DNA from: Bacteroidota bacterium
GTDB taxonomy: Bacteria; Bacteroidota; Bacteroidia; Bacteroidales; JAAUTT01
DNA: 64,000 nt
Assembly: GCA_020048915.1 (NCBI GenBank)
Contig: JAIFLU010000038.1
Location: forward strand, 2,358 to 66,357
Reading direction: 5' to 3'
Shown in pieces: positions 30,407 through 39,821 of this stretch. Below the pieces are notes generated by a model. The model saw only the letters and a program-made list of their open reading frames with translations, was not told the origin of the DNA and made no database searches. Position 1 is the first letter of the stretch. Every line of letters starts with the position of its first letter. The position numbers and the translations under genes are program-made.

Positions 30407-33400
30407 TTAATATTCGTCCCAGCTTTTAATTGGGATATCGTCAATATCACGTTTACAAATAGCGATTAGGAAGGCACTTGCAAGCCGGGCATTTGTAATA
30501 AGAGGAATATTATAATCCACTGCACTCCTACGAATGGTATAGTCGTTATTCAATTCTTGTTTCGAAAGGTTTTTAGGGATATTTACCACTAAATCTATTT
30601 TCTTTTGCCTAATATAATCAAGTGTGTTGGGTTCCTTGTCTTCATCAGGCCAATGCAGCGCCGTCACCTCTAACCCATTGCTACGGAAAAATTCGGCAGA
30701 TCCTTTTGTCGCAAATAAGTTATAACCTTTTTCAACTAGCAGGCGGGCACTGTTTAATAATTCGACTTTATCGCGGGCTGTTCCGGTGGATAATAAAATA
30801 TTCTTCTTCGGAATAGTATATCCTACAGATAGCATAGATTTTAAGAGCGTCTCATAATAATCGTCTCCGATACAACCAACTTCTCCGGTTGAAGCCATTT
30901 CAACTCCTAATACAGGATCAGCCTTTAAAAGACGGTGAAAGGAGAATTGAGGAGCTTTTATCCCGATGTAATCCACCTCAAATATCGATTTGTCAAGTTT
31001 TTCAGCAGGAGCTCCCAGCATGATGCGCGTTGATAAATCTATAAGATTAGATTTTAAAACTTTTGAAACAAAAGGCATGGATCGTGAGGCACGCAAGTTA
31101 CATTCTATCACTTTAATGTCGTTATCCTTTGCAAGGAACTGCATGTTGAAGGGCCCAGAAATATTTAATTCCTTCGCAATTTTTCGGGCAATGCGTTTAA
31201 TACGTTTTACAGTTTCGAAATATATTTTTTGCGGAGGAAATACCATGGTGGCATCTCCACTGTGAACCCCAGCAAATTCTATATGTTCGGAAATTGCATA
31301 GGCCATCATTTCGCCGTCTCTGGCAACTGCATCAATTTCTATCTCTTTTGCGTTTTCAATAAACTCCGAAACAACCACCGGATAACGTTTCGACACATTG
31401 GCAGCCAATTCAAGGAAGTGTTTTAGTTCCTCCCGGTTAGAGACCACATTCATGGCAGCACCAGAGAGCACATACGAAGGACGGATAAGCACAGGAAAAT
31501 CTACCAGATCAATAAATTTATAGATTTCTTCGATACTGGTTAATTCTTTCCAACGAGGTTGATCAATTTTCAGGGTGTCGCACATCATTGAGAACTTATG
31601 ACGATCTTCGGCCCTGTCAATAGATAGTGGGGATGTTCCCAGAATGGGCACATGCTGATTGTGTAAACGGATGGCCAAATTATTTGGAATTTGTCCACCG
31701 GTAGAAATAATAACCCCTTTAGGAACTTCCAGGTCGGTAATATCAAGAACCCGTTCAAGTGAAAGTTCATCGAAGAAAAGGCGGTCGCATACATCGTAAT
31801 CAGTACTAACCGTTTCGGGATTATAGTTGATCATTACCGAACGGTAACCTTGCTCTTTAATGGTGTTTAAGGCACTTACCCCACACCAGTCGAATTCAAC
31901 CGAACTACCAATACGATATGCCCCTGAGCCTAGCACTACAACAGATTTATTATCACGAGCAAATTCCACATCGTGTTCTGTGCCGTTGTATGTAAGGTAG
32001 AGGTAATTGGTTTTGGCAGGATATTCTGCTGCCAGTGTATCAATTTGTTTTACAAATGGAACAACGCCCTGTTGCTTGCGATAAGTACGCACATTGAGGA
32101 GGTAATCTTCCATATGGTCGTTATCGCTTTTCAACACAAAACGGGCAAGTTGAAAATCAGAATACCCCATTTGTTTTGCATGTCGGAGCAAAGGAATGGG
32201 AAGTTCTTCAATTTTGTTGAATTTCTCTAATTCGTTCTTAAGACTAAAAATATTATGAAGCTTTATTAAAAACCAACGGTCAATTTTGGTAAGGTCGTGA
32301 ATTCTGTCCACAGAATATCCCCTTTCAAATGCATCAGCAATAACGAAGATGCGCATATCGGTAGGATTCGTAAGTTCCTTGTCCAAGTCGTCAAATTTTA
32401 AGTCGCGGTTACCAGTAAATCCGTGCATCCCCTGACCAATCATTCGAAGCCCTTTCTGAATCGCTTCTTCAAACGAACGTCCAATGGACATAACCTCTCC
32501 AACACTTTTCATAGAAGAGCCAATTTCTTTTGAGACGCCTACGAATTTGTTCAAATCCCAACGGGGAATTTTACATACGATATAATCAAGCGCTGGCTCA
32601 AAAAAAGCAGAAGTTGTTTTGGTAATAGAATTTTTAAGTTCGTGCAGACCATAGCTCAATGCAAGTTTTGCAGCAACAAAAGCCAGGGGATAACCGGTAG
32701 CTTTTGATGCAAGCGCAGAAGAGCGCGATAAACGTGCATTCACTTCAATAACACGATAGTCCTCAGAATGTGGGTCAAGCGCATACTGAACATTACATTC
32801 TCCAACAATTCCAATATGGCGAATGATTTGAATGGATAGACGACGCAGTTTATGATATTCGCTGTTAGTAAGCGTTTGTGAAGGAGCTACGACAATACTT
32901 TCGCCTGTATGAATTCCCAGAGGATCGAAATTCTCCATGTTACAAACCGTAATACAGTTATCGTAACAGTCGCGCACTACTTCGTATTCGATTTCCTTCC
33001 AGCCTTTAAGGGATTCTTCTACTAACACCTGGTTAGAGTATGCAAAAGCTTTTGAAACAAGCTTCTTTAATTCGTCCATATCGGAACAGAATCCACTGCC
33101 CAGTCCGCCCAGAGCATATGCTGCCCGCACAATAAGGGGGAATCCCAGTTTTTCAGCTGCTGCCATAGCATCTTCAAGATTGGAAGCTGCAACACTGCGG
33201 GCAGTTTTTACATTTATCTCGTTAAGTTTATTTACAAACAAATCACGGTCTTCAGTATCCATAATGGCCTGGATAGGAGTTCCCAAAACCCTGACATTGT
33301 ATTTTTCGAACATGTTAGCTCTAAACAATGCTATACCACAATTAAGAGCTGTTTGGCCACCAAAAGAAAGGAGTATCCCATCGGGTTTTTCTTTGGCTAT

Positions 33401-33625
33401 AACTTTTTCGACGAAATATGGGGTTACCGGTAAGAAATATATTTTATCGGCGATGCCTTCGGTAGTTTGAACAGTAGCAATATTGGGATTGATCAGAACA
33501 GTGTAAACACCTTCCTCTTTGAGGGCTTTGAGGGCTTGCGAACCGGAATAATCAAACTCACCAGCCTCCCCTATTTTGAGTGCCCCGGATCCCAGCACTA
33601 TTACTTTCTTTACGCTTTTATCCAT
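30407..33625 (-). CDS. carB: Carbamoyl-phosphate synthase large subunit
   Basis: VIVLGSGALKIGEAGEFDYSGSQALKALKEEG; duplicated ATP-grasp halves, MGS-like C-terminus. Start MDKSVKK preferred. Confidence 0.97.
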   Translation of the reverse strand: MDKSVKKVIVLGSGALKIGEAGEFDYSGSQALKALKEEGVYTVLINPNIATVQTTEGIADKIYFLPVTPYFVEKVIAKEKPDGILLSFGGQTALNCGIALFRANMFEKYNVRVLGTPIQAIMDTEDRDLFVNKLNEINVKTARSVAASNLEDAMAAAEKLGFPLIVRAAYALGGLGSGFCSDMDELKKLVSKAFAYSNQVLVEESLKGWKEIEYEVVRDCYDNCITVCNMENFDPLGIHTGESIVVAPSQTLTNSEYHKLRRLSIQIIRHIGIVGECNVQYALDPHSEDYRVIEVNARLSRSSALASKATGYPLAFVAAKLALSYGLHELKNSITKTTSAFFEPALDYIVCKIPRWDLNKFVGVSKEIGSSMKSVGEVMSIGRSFEEAIQKGLRMIGQGMHGFTGNRDLKFDDLDKELTNPTDMRIFVIADAFERGYSVDRIHDLTKIDRWFLIKLHNIFSLKNELEKFNKIEELPIPLLRHAKQMGYSDFQLARFVLKSDNDHMEDYLLNVRTYRKQQGVVPFVKQIDTLAAEYPAKTNYLYLTYNGTEHDVEFARDNKSVVVLGSGAYRIGSSVEFDWCGVSALNTIKEQGYRSVMINYNPETVSTDYDVCDRLFFDELSLERVLDITDLEVPKGVIISTGGQIPNNLAIRLHNQHVPILGTSPLSIDRAEDRHKFSMMCDTLKIDQPRWKELTSIEEIYKFIDLVDFPVLIRPSYVLSGAAMNVVSNREELKHFLELAANVSKRYPVVVSEFIENAKEIEIDAVARDGEMMAYAISEHIEFAGVHSGDATMVFPPQKIYFETVKRIKRIARKIAKELNISGPFNMQFLAKDNDIKVIECNLRASRSMPFVSKVLKSNLIDLSTRIMLGAPAEKLDKSIFEVDYIGIKAPQFSFHRLLKADPVLGVEMASTGEVGCIGDDYYETLLKSMLSVGYTIPKKNILLSTGTARDKVELLNSARLLVEKGYNLFATKGSAEFFRSNGLEVTALHWPDEDKEPNTLDYIRQKKIDLVVNIPKNLSKQELNNDYTIRRSAVDYNIPLITNARLASAFLIAICKRDIDDIPIKSWDEY

Positions 33626-33840
33626 TCTTTTTTTCCTAAATAATTTTACTTTCCAAAAATACACTTTTTATCCAGCGCGTAAAAATATATGTTTTGCAAC
33701 ACTTATAAAAGGAGAAAATGCAAAATACAGTTAGAAAATATTAATGATTGGACTGACGTGGGTTATAGGCGGTTTTTTTTATACAGCATCCTTCAACTTG
33801 CCGAAACAGGTTAATCCAATACAATATTTTAAAAATTCCA

Positions 33841-35076
33841 TTACAAATCCCTCGCCACTTCCCCATGGAAACCAATATCCAGCCCTTCTTTTTCCATTTC
33901 AGGATCAACTTTAACAGGGGTGAATTTGTTTATCGCTTTAAGTATTAACATGGTAAACGAATAAGCATAAACAATGGCTATAATTATCGCAGTCACTTCT
34001 TTGATTAATAATGTAAACCCTCCTCCACTGAATAATCCGTTTGCGCCATTCGGGTTTATAGTAGTAGTTGCAAAAAGGCCAAGACAAACGGTTCCAATAA
34101 CTCCTCCCATGCCGTGAACACCCCATACATCAAGCGCGTCGTCCCATCCTTTGCGCATTTTGAATTTTACTGCCATAAAGCATCCGATAGCTGCTATGAT
34201 TCCTATAAGGGCAGATTGAAGCACTGTAACATAACCGGCAGCAGGGGTTATTGTAGCTAAACCAGCAACTGCACCTGTCATTAATCCAATAAATGTTGGC
34301 TTTTTATTTCCGGTGTTCCATTCAATTAAAAGCCAGGTAACAGCCGCAAAAGATGCTGCTGTATCGGTATTAATAAAAGCAGCAATTGTAATATCGTCAA
34401 CATTTAGTTCACTTCCGGCATTAAAGCCATACCAGCCAAACCATAGCAGAGCTGTACCAATTGCAACTAAAGGTATATTATTAGGAACATTTGCCTTTTC
34501 GGAACGGGCTCCAACATAATTTACACAAGCCAATGCAGCAAAACCTGCTACAGCATGAACTACAATTCCTCCCGCAAAGTCCAAAACGCCCCATGATGCA
34601 AGGATTCCTCCACCCCAAATCATATGCACAAATGGATAATAAACCAATAATTGCCAAAGTATTAAAAAAATAATATATGCTTTAAAAGTAATGCGGTTGA
34701 TAAATGCCCCTGTAATAAGCGCTGGGGTTATAATTGCAAACATCATTTGATAAGCAAAGAACAAATATTCGGGGAAGTTCCGGTCTGGAGAAAATACTGT
34801 TTTGGGTGTCACTCCATTCAGAAAAGCCTTATCTAAATTCCCGTAAATTCCGAAAAAATCGTTCCCATGTGCAATGTTTCCACTAAAACAAAGAGAGTAA
34901 CCAAATGCAAGCCAAAGTACCGAAGTTAGTCCCATGGAAACAAAACTCTGAATCATAATATTGAGGATATTCTTTTTACAACCCAAGCCGCCATAAAAGA
35001 AAGACAATCCGGGAGTCATAAGCATTACCAAACTGGTGGCAAGCACCATGAAAGTAGTAAGTCCAGTATCGAACAT
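33841..35076 (-). CDS. amt: Ammonium transporter
   Basis: LVMLMTPGLSFFYGGLGCKKNILNIMIQSF; FAGGIVVHAVAGFAAL; DVWGVHGMGGVIGTVCLGLFA. Confidence 0.96.
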   Translation of the reverse strand: MFDTGLTTFMVLATSLVMLMTPGLSFFYGGLGCKKNILNIMIQSFVSMGLTSVLWLAFGYSLCFSGNIAHGNDFFGIYGNLDKAFLNGVTPKTVFSPDRNFPEYLFFAYQMMFAIITPALITGAFINRITFKAYIIFLILWQLLVYYPFVHMIWGGGILASWGVLDFAGGIVVHAVAGFAALACVNYVGARSEKANVPNNIPLVAIGTALLWFGWYGFNAGSELNVDDITIAAFINTDTAASFAAVTWLLIEWNTGNKKPTFIGLMTGAVAGLATITPAAGYVTVLQSALIGIIAAIGCFMAVKFKMRKGWDDALDVWGVHGMGGVIGTVCLGLFATTTINPNGANGLFSGGGFTLLIKEVTAIIIAIVYAYSFTMLILKAINKFTPVKVDPEMEKEGLDIGFHGEVARDL

Positions 35077-35562
35077 GATTTAATGTTTTAAAATTTCGCG
35101 ACGAAGATATAAAATGTTTTTAATCCTAATTTTCACAGGGGTATTAATTTTATTTATATAGATAAAATCTATTTTATGTTTTAAATTGTAATATATATCT
35201 ATTTTTTAATTAGTATTATTTACATGATACCCTTAGGATTTAATATATACCGATTTGTTTTCCATGTTTCATAAAATGGTATAAACAGCCATTTTTATTT
35301 CAAATAGTAATAATTAATGATAGTTCAGTTGATGATTATAAAACGGAAGCGGAGAGCTAACGATCCCGGATTTTGACTATCGAAGTAATCTATTAGATTA
35401 ATATTCCAAATAACTTTTATATTTTCGGTGCACAATTAATTAAGAATGAACAGAAATAGTTGGCTACCTCCGTCCAAATTATGGCAGTAGAAATTCAGTG
35501 ACTTTTTTAACTTAACTAATTGTTTAATAAAATTTCAATTAATTATTTATATAGATGGTGTT

Positions 35563-37527
35563 ATGAAATTCAGCATTTACTTTTTTCTCTTTTTACTAAG
35601 CTGTTTGCGCGTTAATTCCCAAAAGCAGGATTCGATAATATTTACGACCCAATTTGAAAAGCAGGTTTTTTCTACATACATCAAAACGGAAGAAGTTTCC
35701 TCCTTCGACTTATTACTGGCAATGAATTATGAAAGCCAATCAACTCAGATAAAATCTTCTTTAAATCTGTTTATTAAATCACTTGAATTGAAGGGGCTGG
35801 ACAAGTATCCCCGTAAAAAGCAAATCAAAGAAATATACAAACTGGTACATGACCGTTTTTTTAAAAAATATACCGAGGAGACTTATTTCTCTGATATTTT
35901 TAAGAACGGTAACTATAATTGCGTTACAGCTTCGGCACTTTATGCATTGGTATTGGATCACTTTAAAATAGAATACATCATTAAGGAAACGCCCAACCAT
36001 GTATATATTATTGCAGATCCCAACAGCACCAGTTTCCTAATCGAAACAACACTTCCTTCGAAGGGGGTTTACCAGTTCGATGACCGATTTAAGAAAAACT
36101 ATGTTGATTTTTTAGTGAGTAATAAAATTATCTCTCAAAGCGAATATAAGACTAACTCGATAAACGATTTATTCGAAAAAAACTATGAATCGGCTAAGAC
36201 AATTAGTTTGCTGCAATTGGGGGCGTTGCAATATTATAACAGGGGTGTATTTGCATTCAATGCAGCAAATTATCCTTTGTCTTCATCAAATTTCGAGAAG
36301 GCAAGTATTATTTATCCTTCCAATAATGTAAAGTATTTGTTTTCGAATTCTTTATTACTGATGCTGACTGATCAAAGTACCAGAAAAAAATTCGATGGTA
36401 AAACATTGGCCAAATATGCCAATACCAATAAAACTAATACGGAAGCAATTCAACAATCGAAAGACCATTTTAAAGCAATTGGTTCGGAAATGGTTATTAA
36501 TCATCCCGATATTAAAGGATTCAAAATTGTGTATACCGATTTATGCGCTTTTCTGAACGATTCAATTGATAAGAGCGATTTTACCCAAACTTATCATGAC
36601 TTGTTGGCTTATTACTATTATACCAAAAATGATTTTGGAGAGGTAATTAAACATGCGAAAGCATCTTACCAGGTAAATCCGGATAATATCCAAACACAGC
36701 AATTTTTAAAGGAGGCATTGTTAAAATACCTTTCGGTTAACTATACCACCGAAATGCCTCCAAGTGATAGTATGATTTACTATGCCGAAAAATATCCCTT
36801 TATGCTTGGCGAAAATGCATTTTTAAATATGCTGGCAGGCTCTTATGGCAATGATTTGCTAAAAAATTCGAATTCGAAGAATGAGAAGGAGGTTTCGGAA
36901 TTGCATAAACGTTTCCGTACTTTTATTCGAAGACAATCAGGAAATGGAATGGAAAAGGATTTTATTGAAGGGTTCTATTCTGAAACCTCTTCGATGTTTG
37001 TTAAAATAGCGGAGTATGAAATAGCGGAAAGCATCCTTCAGGAAGGACTCTTATTTGTTCCGGAATCGTGGATATTAAAGCAGAAGCTTCAGACTATCAA
37101 AACCTCTAAAAAGGATTTGCAGAAATACATGAATTCTACAAAAACGTATGTGAAGTATAAAGCCCCCGAGCCTGTTAAACCTCCAAAATTTGATGCCGCA
37201 ACAGTAAATGCCAATGTAAAAAAATATTTGCCAAAATGCTGGAGCCTCAACATGGAGGGAAAATCAAATCCCAAGGGGAATAAAAAGGACGACGAGTTAA
37301 AATTTATTTTTTTTACTGATAATAAGGTAAAATTCAAATCGGGGACTGAAGAGCATTGGGGAACATATAAATTTAATCAAAGCAATTCAACCCTCGAACT
37401 TGAAAGCAATGAGGATAAAGAAAAATTTGCAATCCTTATTTATGAAGCTTCGGAAATGCAGATGAAAGGTATAATGTCTGTCGATTCGGATGGAATGAAA
37501 GTTGAATTAAACGGGTGTGAAAAGTAA
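35563..37527 (+). CDS. Secreted TPR-containing protein with transglutaminase-like segment
   Basis: Signal peptide; YNCVTASALYALVLDHF...PNHVYIIADP (Cys/His transglutaminase-like) followed by TPR-like repeats. Confidence 0.6.
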   Translation: MKFSIYFFLFLLSCLRVNSQKQDSIIFTTQFEKQVFSTYIKTEEVSSFDLLLAMNYESQSTQIKSSLNLFIKSLELKGLDKYPRKKQIKEIYKLVHDRFFKKYTEETYFSDIFKNGNYNCVTASALYALVLDHFKIEYIIKETPNHVYIIADPNSTSFLIETTLPSKGVYQFDDRFKKNYVDFLVSNKIISQSEYKTNSINDLFEKNYESAKTISLLQLGALQYYNRGVFAFNAANYPLSSSNFEKASIIYPSNNVKYLFSNSLLLMLTDQSTRKKFDGKTLAKYANTNKTNTEAIQQSKDHFKAIGSEMVINHPDIKGFKIVYTDLCAFLNDSIDKSDFTQTYHDLLAYYYYTKNDFGEVIKHAKASYQVNPDNIQTQQFLKEALLKYLSVNYTTEMPPSDSMIYYAEKYPFMLGENAFLNMLAGSYGNDLLKNSNSKNEKEVSELHKRFRTFIRRQSGNGMEKDFIEGFYSETSSMFVKIAEYEIAESILQEGLLFVPESWILKQKLQTIKTSKKDLQKYMNSTKTYVKYKAPEPVKPPKFDAATVNANVKKYLPKCWSLNMEGKSNPKGNKKDDELKFIFFTDNKVKFKSGTEEHWGTYKFNQSNSTLELESNEDKEKFAILIYEASEMQMKGIMSVDSDGMKVELNGCEK

Positions 37528-37714
37528 TTTTTAGGGCCTTCCGTTACAATTTCGATATCAGGGTGTAATCCAAATTACTAGTCTTAACAACTTATGATTT
37601 AGCTCTATCTCTGTTTTTAATTATTGGTTATTGTTACGAAAATTTAATATTCCGCCCATTCAATTAACATACCTTTAATATTAATTACCTTATTTTTGAA
37701 GGGTTCATCGGCCA

Positions 37715-39811
37715 TTGAAGATGATTCTTTTTTTAAATAAAATTATTAGGTATATGTTATGTAAAAAATCTACTTTTCGGTTTATTGTAATAATGATGCT
37801 GACGTTTTGCTACAGGTATGGAATGGCACAACATAGCGATTCAATAAACCAAAAGGAAATAATATCGTCGAAAGACCTCGACGAAGTTGTAGTTACCGCC
37901 TCACGACTTAACTCATTGCGGATAAAAACACCCGAGGCCATTGAAATTCTCTATAGCAAATCGATACAGCAATATCAACTGCGTACAACTCCCGAGGCAC
38001 TTGCTTTGACTCCAGGGGTCTTTATCCAAAAAACAAATCATGGTGGGGGATCCCCATTTTTAAGGGGATTAACCGGCAACCAAACGTTGTTGCTCATAGA
38101 TGGAATTAGATTAAGTAATTCGACAATGCGTTATGGACCAAATCAATATCTCAATACAATTGATGTTTTTAGTATCGAAAAACTGGAAATTCTCCGCGGA
38201 AATGGCTCTGTGCAATATGGCTCTGATGCTATTGGTGGTACTATTCAGGTATTTAGTCCTGGGTTGGAATTTACTGATAAACCAACCTGGAGCAGTACCC
38301 TTTTTTCGCGGATAGCCACGCAGGGAATGGAAGAAAGCCTACATGCCAATGTTAATTATACCGGCAAAAAACTATCGGTAGTAGGAGGAATAACCCGGCG
38401 CAATTTTGGTGACTTAATTGGAGGTGACACCACTGGCAGACAAACCCCCAGTGGTTATAACGAATTGGACTTTGACCTTAAAGGGAAAGTGTTGCTTTCG
38501 AAAAATTCCATACTTACCTTTCTTTATCAAAACGTGCATCAGAACAATGTGCCGGTATTTCATAAAATTGTCCTGGAAAATTACGACTTAAATGAAATGG
38601 AGCCCCAACGGCGTGAATTAGCCTATATTCGTTTGAATCAAAAACTGAAGAAAGGCATTTTTAAATCGCTTGTATTGACATTATCTGGGCAACAATCTGA
38701 GGAAGGACGACAATCTCATAAGAAAGGAGCAAAAGTTATTCGGTTTGAAAATGATAAAGTTCAAACTATTGCATTTACCGGGGAAATATTTACAGAAAAA
38801 GGAAAAATATGGTCGGCAAATTCAGGAATAGAAGTTTATAGCGATTTGGTGCATAGTTTACGAACCGATAAAGATACCTCGGCTAATCTTGAACTATCAA
38901 AACGCGGATTATACCCGGAAGGATCAAAGATGAATAGTATTGCAGCTTTTTCCCTTCACACCCTCGATTTTAATAAGTGGAATGTGACTTTGGGCGCTCG
39001 TTACAATAGTTATCGCATCAGCGTTGATGACACCAGTTTGGGGAAAACAATTCTTTCTCCTTCTGCGCTAGTAGGAAATATTGCGCTTCTTAGAAAATTA
39101 TCGCCTTCATCCAACGTGTTTTTATCCCTTAATTCCGGTTTTAGGGCTCCTAATATCGACGATTTAGGAACTTTGGGGATTGTCGATTTTCGCTACGAAA
39201 CGCCAAATTTCTCTCTAAAGCCTGAAAAGTCGTTTCAATATCAGGTAGGCTATAAATTTCATAACCCGAAAGTGAAGGGGGATATTTATTTCTACCGAAA
39301 CGAATTATACAATTTAATAGTTCGTAATCCAATGGATGGAGATAGTATTGAAGGTTACCCGGTTTATCAAAAGGAAAATATGGAACGGGCATTTATTCAG
39401 GGGGTAGAATCTTCACTGATACTTGATCTCACTAAGGCATGGACATTTAATGGACATTTAACGTATACATATGGGCAGAATATTACGAAAAACGAACCTG
39501 TAAGAAGAATTCCACCGCTTTTTGGTCGATTTTCCACGTCGTATCGGTATAAGTATTTTTGGGTGAATGTTGAGTTCCTGGCAGCTTTAAAACAAACTCG
39601 CCTGGGACAAGGTGATATAGCCGACAATAGGATTCCTGATGGTGGAACTCCTGGTTGGGAGGTATTAAATTTTCATACGGGCTATACCTTCCGGTTTGTT
39701 TCTGTTAACCTGAGTCTTCAGAACATATTTAATGAAGACTACAGGTACCATGGTTCGGGTGTGAATGGATATGGAAGATCAGCGTTTCTTAGCCTTTCGG
39801 TTAATTTATAA
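37715..39811 (+). CDS. TonB-dependent outer membrane receptor
   Basis: DEVVVTASRLNSLRIKTPEAIEILYSKSI...FLRGLTGNQTLLLIDGIRLSNS...VQYGSDAIGGTIQV; C-terminal NLSLQNIFNEDYRYHGSGVNGYGRSAFLSLSVNL. Confidence 0.95.
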   Translation: MKMILFLNKIIRYMLCKKSTFRFIVIMMLTFCYRYGMAQHSDSINQKEIISSKDLDEVVVTASRLNSLRIKTPEAIEILYSKSIQQYQLRTTPEALALTPGVFIQKTNHGGGSPFLRGLTGNQTLLLIDGIRLSNSTMRYGPNQYLNTIDVFSIEKLEILRGNGSVQYGSDAIGGTIQVFSPGLEFTDKPTWSSTLFSRIATQGMEESLHANVNYTGKKLSVVGGITRRNFGDLIGGDTTGRQTPSGYNELDFDLKGKVLLSKNSILTFLYQNVHQNNVPVFHKIVLENYDLNEMEPQRRELAYIRLNQKLKKGIFKSLVLTLSGQQSEEGRQSHKKGAKVIRFENDKVQTIAFTGEIFTEKGKIWSANSGIEVYSDLVHSLRTDKDTSANLELSKRGLYPEGSKMNSIAAFSLHTLDFNKWNVTLGARYNSYRISVDDTSLGKTILSPSALVGNIALLRKLSPSSNVFLSLNSGFRAPNIDDLGTLGIVDFRYETPNFSLKPEKSFQYQVGYKFHNPKVKGDIYFYRNELYNLIVRNPMDGDSIEGYPVYQKENMERAFIQGVESSLILDLTKAWTFNGHLTYTYGQNITKNEPVRRIPPLFGRFSTSYRYKYFWVNVEFLAALKQTRLGQGDIADNRIPDGGTPGWEVLNFHTGYTFRFVSVNLSLQNIFNEDYRYHGSGVNGYGRSAFLSLSVNL

Positions 39812-39821
39812 TTCGTGCTAT

